Positions 54,430 to 64,000 of a stretch of 64,000 nt of DNA are shown here, one piece after another. The DNA comes from Gracilariopsis chorda. Taxonomy: Eukaryota; Rhodophyta; Florideophyceae; Gracilariales; Gracilariaceae. Positions within the stretch are counted from its first letter, which is position 1. Each line of letters starts with the position of its first letter. The stretch is from contig NBIV01000025.1 of assembly GCA_003194525.1 (NCBI GenBank), forward strand, positions 310,001-374,000, written 5' to 3'. The notes under the pieces were generated by a model, which had not been told where the DNA came from, did not search any database, and saw only the letters and a list, made by a program, of their open reading frames with translations. Position numbers and translations under genes: made by a program.

Positions 54430-56490
54430 TTGGTGAGCAAGTTCTTCCAGGATGTTTGTCACATCCTGGATGTCAAGAACTTGTTCACGACTACCTACCA
54501 CCCCCAGTGTAATGGGCAAGTTGAACGGTTTAACCGGACGTTACTCGCGGCGTTACGTTCCTACGTCGCAGACCACCCAAAGAACTGGGACATGTACGCT
54601 GATGCGTTACCCTACGCGAACAACACGCAGGTACACCAGACTACCGGAGTTTCGCCATTCGAGTTGGTTCTATCTAGAACAACCCCGCCTGTGGCGCTGG
54701 AACCCCAAGCTACCTTGGACAATTTCTCATCAGTGGGTATCTACCGGCAGCAATGGAAGCAACGGCTTTCAAAGCTGTTCCCCGCTGCGCGGAAGTCTAT
54801 GGCACGGGCACAAGCCGTTTACAAGTGGGATTTTGATGCTCGCTTGCGAGGGAAACCGTCCCCGATTCGGGCGAATAACTACGTCTTCATCAGGAAGAAG
54901 TACTACAACCCGGAACGGGAGAAGCGCCATAAACTCTCGCCTGTGGCGGATGGACCATTCAAGGTCATCTCTGTAAACACCGACACTGTCGTGGTAGAGA
55001 TGGGCGACACGCACGAACGGATTTCCCGTGATCTTGTTGTCCTTGCCCCTCCTCCCTCGTCAGAGGTAGTCCTGGATCAAGGCAACCCCGTTTCTACGGA
55101 CTTTGCAACACCGGAATCATCCGGGAGTACTAGGCCTACGGTACTACCACACCCCAGCCGGGGACTCTCAGACCTACCGACCTTGTCGGACTCACTGACT
55201 CAGCCGGGTAAATCGGGCCTCTCAGCGCCCGCCCCTATCACGCCCGCCCCCCTGGCGCGAATTTATACCCACCAGGTGGGGAATGTTATCCCTTATCCCG
55301 CCGCTCCGTCTAAGGAGGCGGAGGAGAACACTCGTTTTCGAGGAACGATATCGCCGTCGCAACGGGAAACACACCGTAACATACGGAACACTGACCGTGG
55401 TGCACGGAGTATGTCACGCGACACTAATCCCCCGTTCTCGGGCAGTGCTGTGCAACAGGAACCAGACGCGCAGGCCCCGCAAAAGCGGCAAATACACCGT
55501 TTGTCACGGGAAAACGAGAAGCCCCCCCTCCCATACCGCAGCAGCGGAAACGCCTCCCGTCGTCGACGGAATCGAAGCCCCCCTCCGGGGAATAATTTGC
55601 GCCAACTTCCGCAACGCTGCGGCGAAGAACCGAGGAACTCGGGAAAAACGTGCGCCATCGCACGCTCGACACCGGTCGTACCGGACGCTGCCCCTCCTCA
55701 TGGAGACGGTGCACCGCGCTTAGCGGCAAGGCCCCTGAAAAGGGTGTCATCGGCAACTGCCCGGCAACCCCCAAAGGGGAATTTTAACCACAATGCCGGT
55801 GTACCGGAGTTAGCCTTAGGCAACCCCCCAGTACCGGGGACACCACGGCACAGCCGGAACGTATGGCAGAGAACGCTCGTGACCCCCCAGGGGAGGCGGA
55901 ACGCTTACCAATCACTGTGTCGCACGGGACCCGCAGGGGATGTCGCAAACGCCGCTCCCGTATACGCGGCAAAGACCTCGCAAGCTCGCGGTTCCCAAAG
56001 AAGACCGCACTCGTGCAGTTCAAGTCCCCCGCCGGTTGGTGGTTCGCCCGGCCTACCGTGATGACGGGAACAACGGCGCCCCTCTGGGGAATGACTTGCC
56101 GGTGAAAACCGTGACGCCACACACCCTCTTGAGGGATATCTTCCCGCATGAGCAGCGGCCACTAGAACAGCGCGCACGGCAACGCCGGAGACATCGCCGA
56201 CAACCCGGATGGGGGGCAACATACCGCATAGTGGGCAACCCTCGCAAGGGAGTACAACCACCACCCGGCACGGCCGGCAGGTCTACGAACGAGAGTTCGT
56301 AGTAGACCTTGCCGGACACGCCTGGAACCAGGATGGTATTCTACAATACTGCGTCCGCTGGTACGGGTACGACCCCAGTGGGGATACGTGGGAGCCAATT
56401 GTACACCTCCCACGATCGCAGGTCGTGCGATACCACCGTGAAACGGGAACCGCAGCCCCAGCCACGCTGGTTAATGCCCAAGTCGGGTAA
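54430..56490 (+). pseudogene. Element B integrase C-terminal part, linker and chromodomain
   Basis: Resumes with SKFFQDVCHILDVKN, CNGQVERFNR (catalytic Glu), and GPFKVISV of the C-terminal fold. A long Pro/Arg/Ser-rich disordered linker follows with one stop at 56059-56061, then a chromodomain near 56280-56460: YEREFVVDL, LQYCVRWYGYDPSGDTWEPI, HLPRSQVVRYH, ending NAQVG at 56490. The linker contains a purine-rich tract at 55312-55327. Confidence 0.85.
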
Positions 56491-56677
56491 CGTTGCCGCG
56501 CGAGAGGAGGGCAGTAAGAACGGATAGCAAGGGAAAGTCCGTCCAAGGCGAGGAATTCTAATTAGAAATCACCGTCCGAGACGGGAAAGTTTACCTAGCG
56601 AAGCATCAAGCTCCATACTACACTACACTAACTGGCATAGCCAGGGAAGGAACACCAGGAAACTGGACAAAAGGGGC

Positions 56678-57268
56678 TCAATCTTCGCCGTTGCCCGGGG
56701 CTTGACCACCCGCAAGGCGGTAAGCCAACGCGTCCGCCATGGAGGTGACATCCCCCGGAAGGGTGTCTGAGCCATCCGCATAAGCGGTGACCAATCCCTC
56801 ATTGAGGATAGCGACCGGGTGAAACCACGGGGCAATGCGCAGGCGCGACGCGTGATTCCGATTCATCGGGTTGAGCCCCACCAGGGTGTTGTAGGTTGGC
56901 CAGTTGAACGCCGGAGCGGTTCCGGAGGATCCCACCGAAGGTGGTAGTGCGAAGGGATGGTCGGCTGCAGCAGCCACATTCCCCGGTTTTACCGGATGCT
57001 GATCGCCCTGAGGCAGGGGAACTGACCGGAAACCGGTGGTGTATCGCCCGAGAGACCTCGGAGGCTGGCTGTTGTTGTTGATGTTGTTGTCGTTGTTCAT
57101 TTCTCCCTTTTCGAGGGTGGTTGTTGTTGTTTGTCGGAGAGCGCTCGGTGGCCAGGGAGAGCGGAGGCGAGGAGAAGAAATAACAGCTGCAGTAGCAGGG
57201 AGTGGTGACTCTGGTGCAGAGGGATTTACCAGAGAACCAGAGACAGCGCACGCGATTTTATCACCCAT
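56678..57268 (-). CDS. Antisense accessory ORF of element B
   Basis: An uninterrupted 196-residue frame opposite to gag-pol, between the chromodomain end (56490) and the 3' LTR (57324). The ATG at 57268 has a strong context (AAAATGG) and lies 55 bp from the LTR. The N-terminal half is Ser/Pro/Asn-rich; the C-terminal half contains PAFNWPTYNTL, ASRLRIAPWFHP, ILNEGLVTAYADGSDTLP and MADALAYRL. Its APWFHP block and following pattern match the antisense ORF of element A, while the flanks differ. Function unknown; transcription would need an antisense promoter in or near the 3' LTR. Confidence 0.62.
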   Translation of the reverse strand: MGDKIACAVSGSLVNPSAPESPLPATAAVISSPRLRSPWPPSALRQTTTTTLEKGEMNNDNNINNNSQPPRSLGRYTTGFRSVPLPQGDQHPVKPGNVAAAADHPFALPPSVGSSGTAPAFNWPTYNTLVGLNPMNRNHASRLRIAPWFHPVAILNEGLVTAYADGSDTLPGDVTSMADALAYRLAGGQAPGNGED

Positions 57269-57313
57269 TTTCGTCTGGGAATCCTCTGCGTCCGCGGTCG
57301 TTTTCCGGTCTTA

Positions 57314-57323
57314 GGGGGGGATA
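57314..57323 (+). promoter_or_regulatory. Element B polypurine tract
   Basis: AGGGGGGGATA-like purine run directly before the TGAAG of the 3' LTR. Confidence 0.75.
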
Positions 57324-58152
57324 TGAAGTGCAACGCCCTCAGGGAGGGATTCTTGGTACTTGAATGCTTTCCCGATATTATCGGTTGTGTAGTGTGTATA
57401 TGAACGACGCCCCACAATGGTGGATATGGACACGTGGGACACGGTTTTGGGTCAATTGGCGGTTGGCCACAGTAGTGGATGTTGCCACGAAATGTGGAGT
57501 ATTTTAGTTGATTTTATTTATTATTTTCACACCCATTTCTGGGAAGCTAGTACTTAGTGCGACGGTGCACTGCCGTCGCACCAGTAAACCATCCCCAACA
57601 AGGTACCCCAACCTGCGGAATTTGCTCTAGTTTTTGCCGCTTGCGCGCGTACTCTACTCCTCCTTGGAGGGAAACGCCGTGAACAACGGGACATCTAACC
57701 CTCTTGCACATCTAAAGGGACCCATCACTGGGAGTCATATTATTCCAATTGCATTGGTGTTTCGCCCTGTATAGGGATATTGTTACCGGCATCTCCATTC
57801 GCTCCCGCCGCTCTCGCGACTCACTTCGTCCTCTCTTCCTCCTCTTCGCCCTTCCTTCTTCCCCTTTTTAAGGTAGCACCTCCCGCTATCCGTGGCTCTC
57901 GTGTGTGCATCCGCTCACACACCCCCACGTACGTGGAAACCTACCTCTGGCGAGGACGCATTCCCGCTCTCGCAGATACCGATTCTTGTCCTAAACTCTC
58001 TTGCGCTAGTCACTAAGGGTGGCCTCGGTCTTACAAACTGGCTCCGCCGTGCCACCCCTAGAAGAGATCTACCCAACTGGGTTCACCTCCACGGAGGAAA
58101 GATCCCGAACGTCTTTCGGTGTTTCTCTCCTTTGGAGCGTTGCTGCACCACA
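57324..58152 (+). repeat. Element B 3' LTR (829 bp)
   Basis: Copy of 48013-48837 with scattered differences and a few extra bases, including CTG before the terminal CACCACA, followed by the CATGC duplication. Confidence 0.93.
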
Positions 58153-58157
58153 CATGC

Positions 58158-60587
58158 TTTTGCGGACCTTCTAGTGTTTTTCCAGATAAGCAATAAGTGT
58201 TTTGTCTGGTACGTGCGATATTGTGCGTGCTTCTGCCTAAAGAAAGCGGTGAGTGTTTTCGGTTTCTGAAGTGGTGTGTGTGCAGATAAGTTGAAGAATG
58301 TTGAATTTGTCTTTGAAGATGGTCTGTATGAGCAACAATGATAGAGTATCGGGGAGGCTCGAGAATGCTATGGATTTTAGTATGGCTTGGTTCTTTTTGT
58401 ATTATTGGGCAAGTGCCAAATCGGTTATAAGGTGTGGGTTTTGTTTAAATTGTTGAGTGGATGTTTGTATAATGGCTTTTTGTCAATTTTGGCTTCTCAG
58501 ACTGTTATATTATATGGGTTAAGAGTTGAAATAGTGTATAGTTTGTGTTGTGGCTTGAATTTTATTGCTTACGGGTGTCTTGTCCGATAGAGAGGCTTCA
58601 GTTGGTGGAGGAGGTCTGTAGTGAGCTCTCATATCGCTTTCTTGAGGTTGCAGCGGGTTCTCTTGACAATGCCGTGTGATAGAAAAGGTTTCGGTTCTGG
58701 TTGGGCGCTCATGACCTGTGAGACTTGATAGTTGTCAGAGACGCCAGATCGGTTTTTTCTGTGTGTCGAGGCTTAAGTGTTGTGTGTGCTAGTCAGCGAT
58801 GCTGAAAGAGGCGGTCTGACACACTGGTCATTGACCAAAGCATTGGACTTCAAAAAAGGCTCGTTTTCAGCCTTTTTGTCTTTTTCCACAAACTCTTGGC
58901 GAGCCCCAAGGGGATCGAGAGTGCCACGATATTTTCCTTGCATTATGTGGGGTTCACGGTAGAGAGGCGCCGGAGTTGTGGGAAAGCTCGAGGTTTCTTA
59001 TTCCGATGCCTCTTTTCTTTACTGAGTGGGCATGTGCTTCTATTTTAAGTGCAAGTAGAGTGTTTCCCTATTCGGAAACAGTATCTACGTTGGTGCTCGC
59101 GTTGGCTTGCGTGGCCAACGATGGGTGGTATGATGAATTCACAATTCATCAGACTACCTACGCTGCGTAGATACCTTCAGTGGGTTACTTGCCACCCACT
59201 ATACAGTAGCGATTGGAGGAGACGCGAGGTGGCGGGATACTGTTGGTGGAAGGAAAACCTTTCCAAACGAGGCCAGTTGAGCTGGTACCGGAGGTTTGAC
59301 TCGGCTCGGTGATTGGCTGTTTCTGCTACCTCACTTACGTCGAGTAGATTCGCCCTTCGATTTCTCGCTTCAAAACTTTCTGTGCTTCTCTTTGAAGCAA
59401 AACCCCTTCCACTGCCAATATAAGCATGCTTAATAATGCCAATTGCAGCTACACTCTCGGAAGAGCTGAAAAGGCGCAAACATTTTACAAAGACACTTCT
59501 GTCTCTGAAGGTTTGGTGGACAGAATTTCAAATAGTAGAGGAGAGCCTCATGATCGCAGCGATAAGTTGAGTAGTTGCTGAAGGGAAATGGCAAGAAGCA
59601 GGCCACGACATGGAAGCAGAAACGGCGGCAAATGCGGAAAGAGTTTGAACTCTACAGAGTCGAGGGGATGGGTTGATAATTCTTTCATTGTGGCAAACTG
59701 GAAATTAGATATAGGTTTAAGATTTCTTTTGCACTGCACTGCAAAATTTGCAGTACTTAGATACACTTGGATGATAAGAGTGCACGCTATTGGGAATTTG
59801 TGGCATTTCTGGGTTTTTGGAGGCAGGACGGCGACACGTTGTTGATACAGAATAGGGGGGCAATAAAAGCAAGAAATACATGTCACGTGTTGTGATGCCA
59901 TAGCACTCAAAGAAAGATTTGGAACCCTTTACCATGAACACTGCGACATGCCCTTTTTCCGTGAAGAGCGGAACTAAGCTGCTTGTAAAGGAAATGGATC
60001 GAGGGATCTGCTACTCTTGGAAAGCTCGATAGAACATGCGCATGAAACGCGAATGGGGCCCAAAGAAAAAGAAGTGTTATCTTCACATATGTTCTTGGTC
60101 ACACTACTACGAAAGAAAATCGCCGTAGAATTGGTTACAGTAAATTTGTTATCCTTCTACTGCAATGATCTTCCGGAGAAACTTGCCTCAGACCCTGACG
60201 TGCCCAAGTGCGGATCAATGTAAACTAAGATGCCGAGCGGTGTACGTAGGCGAACATCAATATATTACGTGGGGAGTGTAGGTTCAAAATGTTGCTATAA
60301 TGCCATAATCGGATGACAGCACGACTAGTTCCTAGAGATGCAAACAGGGACTGTTTCAGCGCTCAGTCAGGGAGGGCCCATCGGTCCCAAACTGAATCCG
60401 ATTTCTCCATATCTGTAGACATAGCCGCAAGAGCTGAAATGTAGCTTGTTTTTGCTTTTGAGTTGCTTGATGTTGTGATCAGGAGTTAAAATGTCTCTCT
60501 TGAAATAAACAAACTGCTTCGATACTAGCCGTTACGCTTCATTCTGATTCCTTCGCTCTGACGATTTTGGTGGCAACTAGGAACCTG
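58158..60587. other. Intergenic region, no gene recognised
   Basis: 58158-58700 is G/T-rich on the plus strand, like the copia-2 remnants, and may be another eroded copy, but no pol motif is readable. The remainder has short frames without domains. No RNA gene recognised. Confidence 0.4.
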
Positions 60588-61452
60588 ATGAACTCTCACA
60601 GTCTTTGTGATGACCTTAAAATAGATGAGCAGTCGGAAATGCTTATTGACAACGTCCTTGAAAACCGACACGCTTTCACTTGGGACTGGAATTCTGAATT
60701 ATTCGACAGCAATTTCAGCTATCTGCTCTCCTTCCCTTGTACTGATGAGATCGAGAACGAAAACGATGGAACTGCAACAACTAGAGACTTCAAAGATTTT
60801 TTCAAACCCTCTATACCCCACCACGAAGGAAATAGAATCGCGATTTCCTCGCCATCTGACTCATCTCAAACGGTTCCCAGTTTTACCCATAACTCGAGTC
60901 CGTTGCTAGGTGCCCATCGTGAAGACTTAAGTCGCACTCAAGCTGACTTGGATGAATGCCACGATGAAGATATGCTTGAGATGAAGATAAAGGACATAAA
61001 GAAAGATTTCGCACGCCATAGCTCTGCCAAAGCTCAAGAGCGCAGCCATCTTTCAGTAAAGAAGGAAATTCAGAAACCTCCAACAACTGCCGGTATTACG
61101 CTTGATGATCTCAAAGCCGTCTTTCATTTAGAACGACCAAAAGCCGAAAAAACGACTTAAGTTGAAACGGACAACTTTCTCAAACCTTAGCAGGTACTAT
61201 GGTATATCTAAATGGCCTTTCCGAACCATTCGAGATGCAATGAACCGAATGAAAGCCAATGAAAATCTGTTGCAAAACCGGTCTCTTTCAAAAGAAAAAC
61301 GTCGAAAGCTCAGGGAGCAGCAAAGAATGTTATCCGGCGTAATCGACTTAATCTACTCAGATCCTAAAGAAAGCAAGGACTCAAATACTCTAGCGGTTTT
61401 GTTAAGAATTGTAGCTGCGCGAGAAAACCCGGAAGAGTACTCTGAAGTCTAG
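60588..61452 (+). CDS. RWP-RK domain transcription factor (one-base frame break)
   Basis: First ATG of the frame at 60588 (codons upstream are open but start with TTG). About 190 residues of acidic, Ser-rich sequence lead into an RWP-RK domain from about residue 170: ITLDDLKAVFHLERPKAEK in the first frame and, after a one-base shift in the A6 run 61147-61152, LKRTTFSNLSRYYGISKWPF in the next. Removing one A aligns both halves to the family pattern with K-W-P-F-R-T in place of R-W-P-Y-R-K. A basic helix (LSKEKRRKLREQQRM) follows; total about 287 residues. RWP-RK proteins are nuclear DNA-binding regulators of nitrogen response and gametogenesis in the plant and algal lineages. The break could be a sequencing error or a real mutation. 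Confidence 0.8.
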
Positions 61453-62506
61453 TTATCTCGAGAAGGTTAGAAAACTTTGAAGAACTTTGCAATCATATCA
61501 AGAGAGTTGACACCTGAAAAGAAGAATCCTGTTCTATTGTTCCTAAAAAGCAGTATGGTATATAATAGACCCTCTTAATAGATGACTAAAGGCAAAGGTT
61601 CCGCTGGAGTAACAGGGAGTATTGCAATGCCTATTCTCGTTACATCTGTGTGTCAATGGTAGTCTTCGCTACGTTCTATTCATAAAGAAGCTAGATGAAA
61701 AAAAGCCTTGAATATACAGACGTTTTAACAGAAGCCATTTTGTTCTTCGCGAAGTCTCTGAGTTGTGCTATTTTGTTTGACGAATTCGTGGGAAACGAAA
61801 GCAAGCCGTGTGAGAGTTGCTGGAGCAATACAGTGGTTTAAACCTTACTTATCATCTACACTATTTCGATGAACCTGGCAGTCTTTATTCTTTGTTGGAA
61901 CAAATCTGTATCTCTTCTGCACTTGCCCTGTTGCGAACATGGGAAATGTTCTACATTTCGAGACTAGACACCGTGAGAAGAGGGTGAGTAGTCCTGCTTT
62001 TAGCAACAATTTTCACGTATTAAAGAACCGTGCAATAATTGCTGAGAATATGGTTCTAGGGTTTAACGTAGCGAGACAGATAAAAAGATGTATTCTTCAT
62101 TGGGAAAAGATAGATAAGGTATGGGCGTGTCATACTCGAGACGTTATCCCACAGTACGAATAAGCTATGACACCCTCATTCTAACCGGATTTGTCATGCG
62201 GCATAAATACAATTGTTGTTTACGGTCCGAGAACTGAGCTTTTCAGGCTCCGCTGTTCCGTAGTTTGTCGAAATCGGCACAGGGAGGCCGTGGCTCTTTC
62301 ATCTATAAGCGGGCAAAGAGAGTTGCGGTGGCGAGTTCATGAGTTTTGACGACACCTGATCTACCTTCTAGGTTTGAGGAAGCCTTGCCTGCAAGTTGTG
62401 AGTGATGATGCGGAAGCCATTTCTAGCATAGTGAGAACCTTTTAGAGACGTTTTGTGAACAACTTGGCTTAGGCTTATATCGGATGTTGTGTGGGAAGAC
62501 GGTACT
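61453..62506. other. Downstream spacer with one small open frame
   Basis: Includes a 74-codon ATG frame at 61939-62163 (MGNVLHFETRHREK start, ends in DVIPQYE) with no recognisable domain; I do not call it a gene. No other signal. Confidence 0.35.
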
Positions 62507-62514
62507 GTTTTTTC
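62507..62514. repeat. Left 8-bp target duplication of the MITE (GTTTTTTC)
   Basis: Repeated exactly at 62923-62930 on the other side of the element. Confidence 0.9.
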
Positions 62515-62922
62515 CAGGGACGTATTTCTGACTACTTTGCGCTGAGAGTCATCTAGTCAGCCAGTTTTTTGGCTAGTCCGTCAGAATTAGTCAAAATTGT
62601 AGTCACTAAAACAACATCAAATAAACAAACACCTATTACCCTTTCTTTTACTATATTTTGGTGTTTGTAGAACTACCTTGTCCCAGTTTCAGAATTATAG
62701 ATGAACATGGGCTGTCGTGGAGTATAGCAAAGTCGCACTTTCTTTCAAATATTCAAAAGTTTTCATTTCAAATTCAGGTCTCTTGGCGCATGGTCATTTT
62801 TTGAAATAGCGTCTTTCTAAATTTATCAAAAATTAAGCTTTTGGCCTTCAATATTCTCCACTGACTACTTTTGATGACTACATTTCTAAAAATGAATTCA
62901 GTCAGTCACGAATACGGCCCTG
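62515..62922. mobile_element. Non-autonomous hAT MITE (408 bp)
   Basis: Starts CAGGGACGTATTTCTGACTA and ends with the reverse complement of CAGGGCCGTATTCGTGACTG, flanked by the 8-bp duplication GTTTTTTC. AGTCA/TGACT motifs are repeated near both ends, and there is no coding capacity. The termini share CAGG, CGTA and TGACT at the same positions as the complete hAT at 26324-28965, so a related transposase probably moves it. Confidence 0.92.
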
Positions 62923-62930
62923 GTTTTTTC

Positions 62931-63825
62931 ACAGTAGCGTTCGGAGAGGTGGTGGAGTTGTTGGAACGGAATGCGAGTTGAGCGAAATGTTTCTGAACAT
63001 CAGGTTCCGAATGTTTTGATATCACATGAATACGGGGGTTTAGAAGATCCTCTCTGAAAAGTTAAAGTTGCGCATACACAGCATGTACCGACGGTACCTT
63101 TCTGTGGCGTGCTCTTGACTGCTCATTAAGCATGGTTTTTGTTATTGGGAGTCATTTATGAAACATCAACTTTTCTTGTTCTTAAATCTAGTCAACTGGT
63201 TCAATTGAATGGGATTTCGAGCTTTGCGGGGCGGCGCGGCGCATAGCTTCGTTGAACTCCGTGCGAAATCTGAAGTGCTGTGCAGAAAGAACAGGAGTTT
63301 GAATGCATGCAGCAAAACACTAGAGTTCGTGAGGCAGTGTCAGCGCGTTGGACATTTGCCGCGTTTCCCAGTACAACCACGTCGGTTGAAAATTATGAAA
63401 CTGTAACCTTCGCCTGCTGTTCCAAATTCAGGTGAAGTTGAAGGCTAAAGCTCTAAAACGTTACCGATACTGTGGTAGCGACGGTACAAACGGTACAGTT
63501 GTGAGAAGCCAATGAATGAAGCAGTAATTCGAGCAAGGGAAAAGCAATTCCCGGTCTGCGTTTGTGGTACAAAAAGATAGAGAGAACTCTAGCGATACCA
63601 AATGCAATTGTCAGCTACACTGTGCGCAATGACTGCGAAAGGTCCGACGAGCAAAAACATTGCAATTGAGTCCAAAGCGAACGGGCTCCAAACTGGACAA
63701 TAAAATGGGGCGACAAGCAACCCCAGAGTAAACGACCGCGAAGGCAGCCAACGCCGAAGCGCAGGAGCGATTTGTCCTGAATCATCATTGCACCTGTAGA
63801 TCAACCTACATTGCCCTAAGATAAC
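62931..63825. other. Spacer, no gene recognised
   Basis: No credible coding region. Short frames at 63209-63406 (plus) and 63589-63846 (minus) lack domains and context. Confidence 0.4.
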
Positions 63826-64000
63826 ATGAGTGACAGTCCTAGTCATTCAACAGTTATGGGCCCAGAGGGCAATGCATCTTTCGGTTCAGGTGGAGGAATC
63901 AATAACGCGCCAATGTTTGTTACAAACGTTACTTCAAAGGTTGAGTACCGCCAGTCTCTACGAACATGGATGAAGATGATCGCATCCTTTGCCGAAGTGG
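63826..64000 (+). CDS. Start of a possible retrotransposon gag-like gene (partial)
   Basis: An ATG at 63826 in good context (AAC before it) opens 58 codons to the window end. The sequence goes from a Ser/Gly-rich start to VEYRQSLRTWMKMIASFAEV, resembling the aromatic-basic helix near the start of copia-type gag proteins. Too short to be certain; a host gene is possible. Confidence 0.4.
   Translation, partial: MSDSPSHSTVMGPEGNASFGSGGGINNAPMFVTNVTSKVEYRQSLRTWMKMIASFAEV

Larger units (their letters stand above)
48013..58152 (+). mobile_element. Element B: full-length Ty3/gypsy chromodomain retrotransposon
   Basis: 10,140 bp with LTRs of 825 and 829 bp (TGAAGTGCAA...CACCACA), target duplication CATGC, the same primer-binding site as A, gag, pol with chromodomain, and an antisense ORF before the 3' LTR. 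Coding is less GC-poor than A (more C/G at third positions). Broken by three nonsense codons and two frameshifts. Confidence 0.96.

Noticed and set aside
55283..56319. Several 80-146 codon frames on both strands over the element B linker
   Set aside because: They are shadows of the Pro/Arg-rich pol linker; no counterpart in element A.
1..64000. CRISPR arrays, rRNA operons, bacterial operons or riboswitches
   Set aside because: No regularly spaced repeats with unique spacers, no rRNA-like stretch and no operon structure; the gene content is eukaryotic.

Overview
This is a eukaryotic nuclear window dominated by transposable elements. Only two host genes are convincing: a single-exon HAD-superfamily gene (1947-2732) and an RWP-RK transcription-factor gene (60588-61452). 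RWP-RK proteins are typical of the green and red algal/plant lineages. Together with intron-poor genes, long GC-rich spacers and very heavy LTR-retrotransposon loading, this suggests a macroscopic red alga (Florideophyceae) as the best guess. Nothing here proves the species, and a green alga or another protist is not excluded.

Layout. 1-7400: the HAD gene behind a GC-rich and then C/T-rich upstream region, followed by long spacer with one short remnant of a Myb/SANT-like (DUF6818-like) domain. 7400-16450: minus-strand Ty3/gypsy remains, in which gag-PR-RT of one element (gypsy-2) is fused directly to PR-RT-RH-INT-chromodomain of another (gypsy-1). 16700-24540: an old minus-strand Ty1/copia remnant (copia-2a) split by a nearly complete copia element (copia-1, 18096-23886; 136-bp LTRs, 5-bp target duplication GTGAG). 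24820-33420: two more copies of the copia-2 family in opposite orientations meeting near 30255; the left one is interrupted by an apparently intact hAT transposon (26324-28965; TIRs, 8-bp target duplication, 769-aa transposase). 34158-35041: broken DUF7869-like transposase gene.

36345-58152: two long Ty3/gypsy chromodomain elements, A (36345-47460, 882-bp LTRs, TSD ATGCC) and B (48013-58152, about 827-bp LTRs, TSD CATGC), in the same orientation, 542 bp apart apart from the duplications. Both share one plan: LTR, the same primer-binding site, gag with zinc knuckle, a candidate -1 frameshift at the gag stop, pol (PR-RT-RH-INT-chromodomain), then an ANTISENSE reading frame between pol and the polypurine tract of the 3' LTR. 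The antisense proteins of A and B share a recognisable motif, so this looks like a genuine accessory gene of the lineage and is the most interesting feature of the window. 58153-64000: spacer, the RWP-RK gene (with a one-base reading-frame break in an A6 run), a 408-bp non-autonomous hAT MITE whose ends resemble those of the hAT at 26324, and the start of a possible gag-like gene running off the window.

The nesting gives a relative chronology: copia-2 copies are oldest, with copia-1 and the hAT inserted into them later. LTR pairs of copia-1 and A differ at several percent of sites by eye, and all retroelement coding regions carry stops or frameshifts, so none of the LTR elements here looks autonomously active. 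The hAT transposase is the only long intact mobile-element gene.
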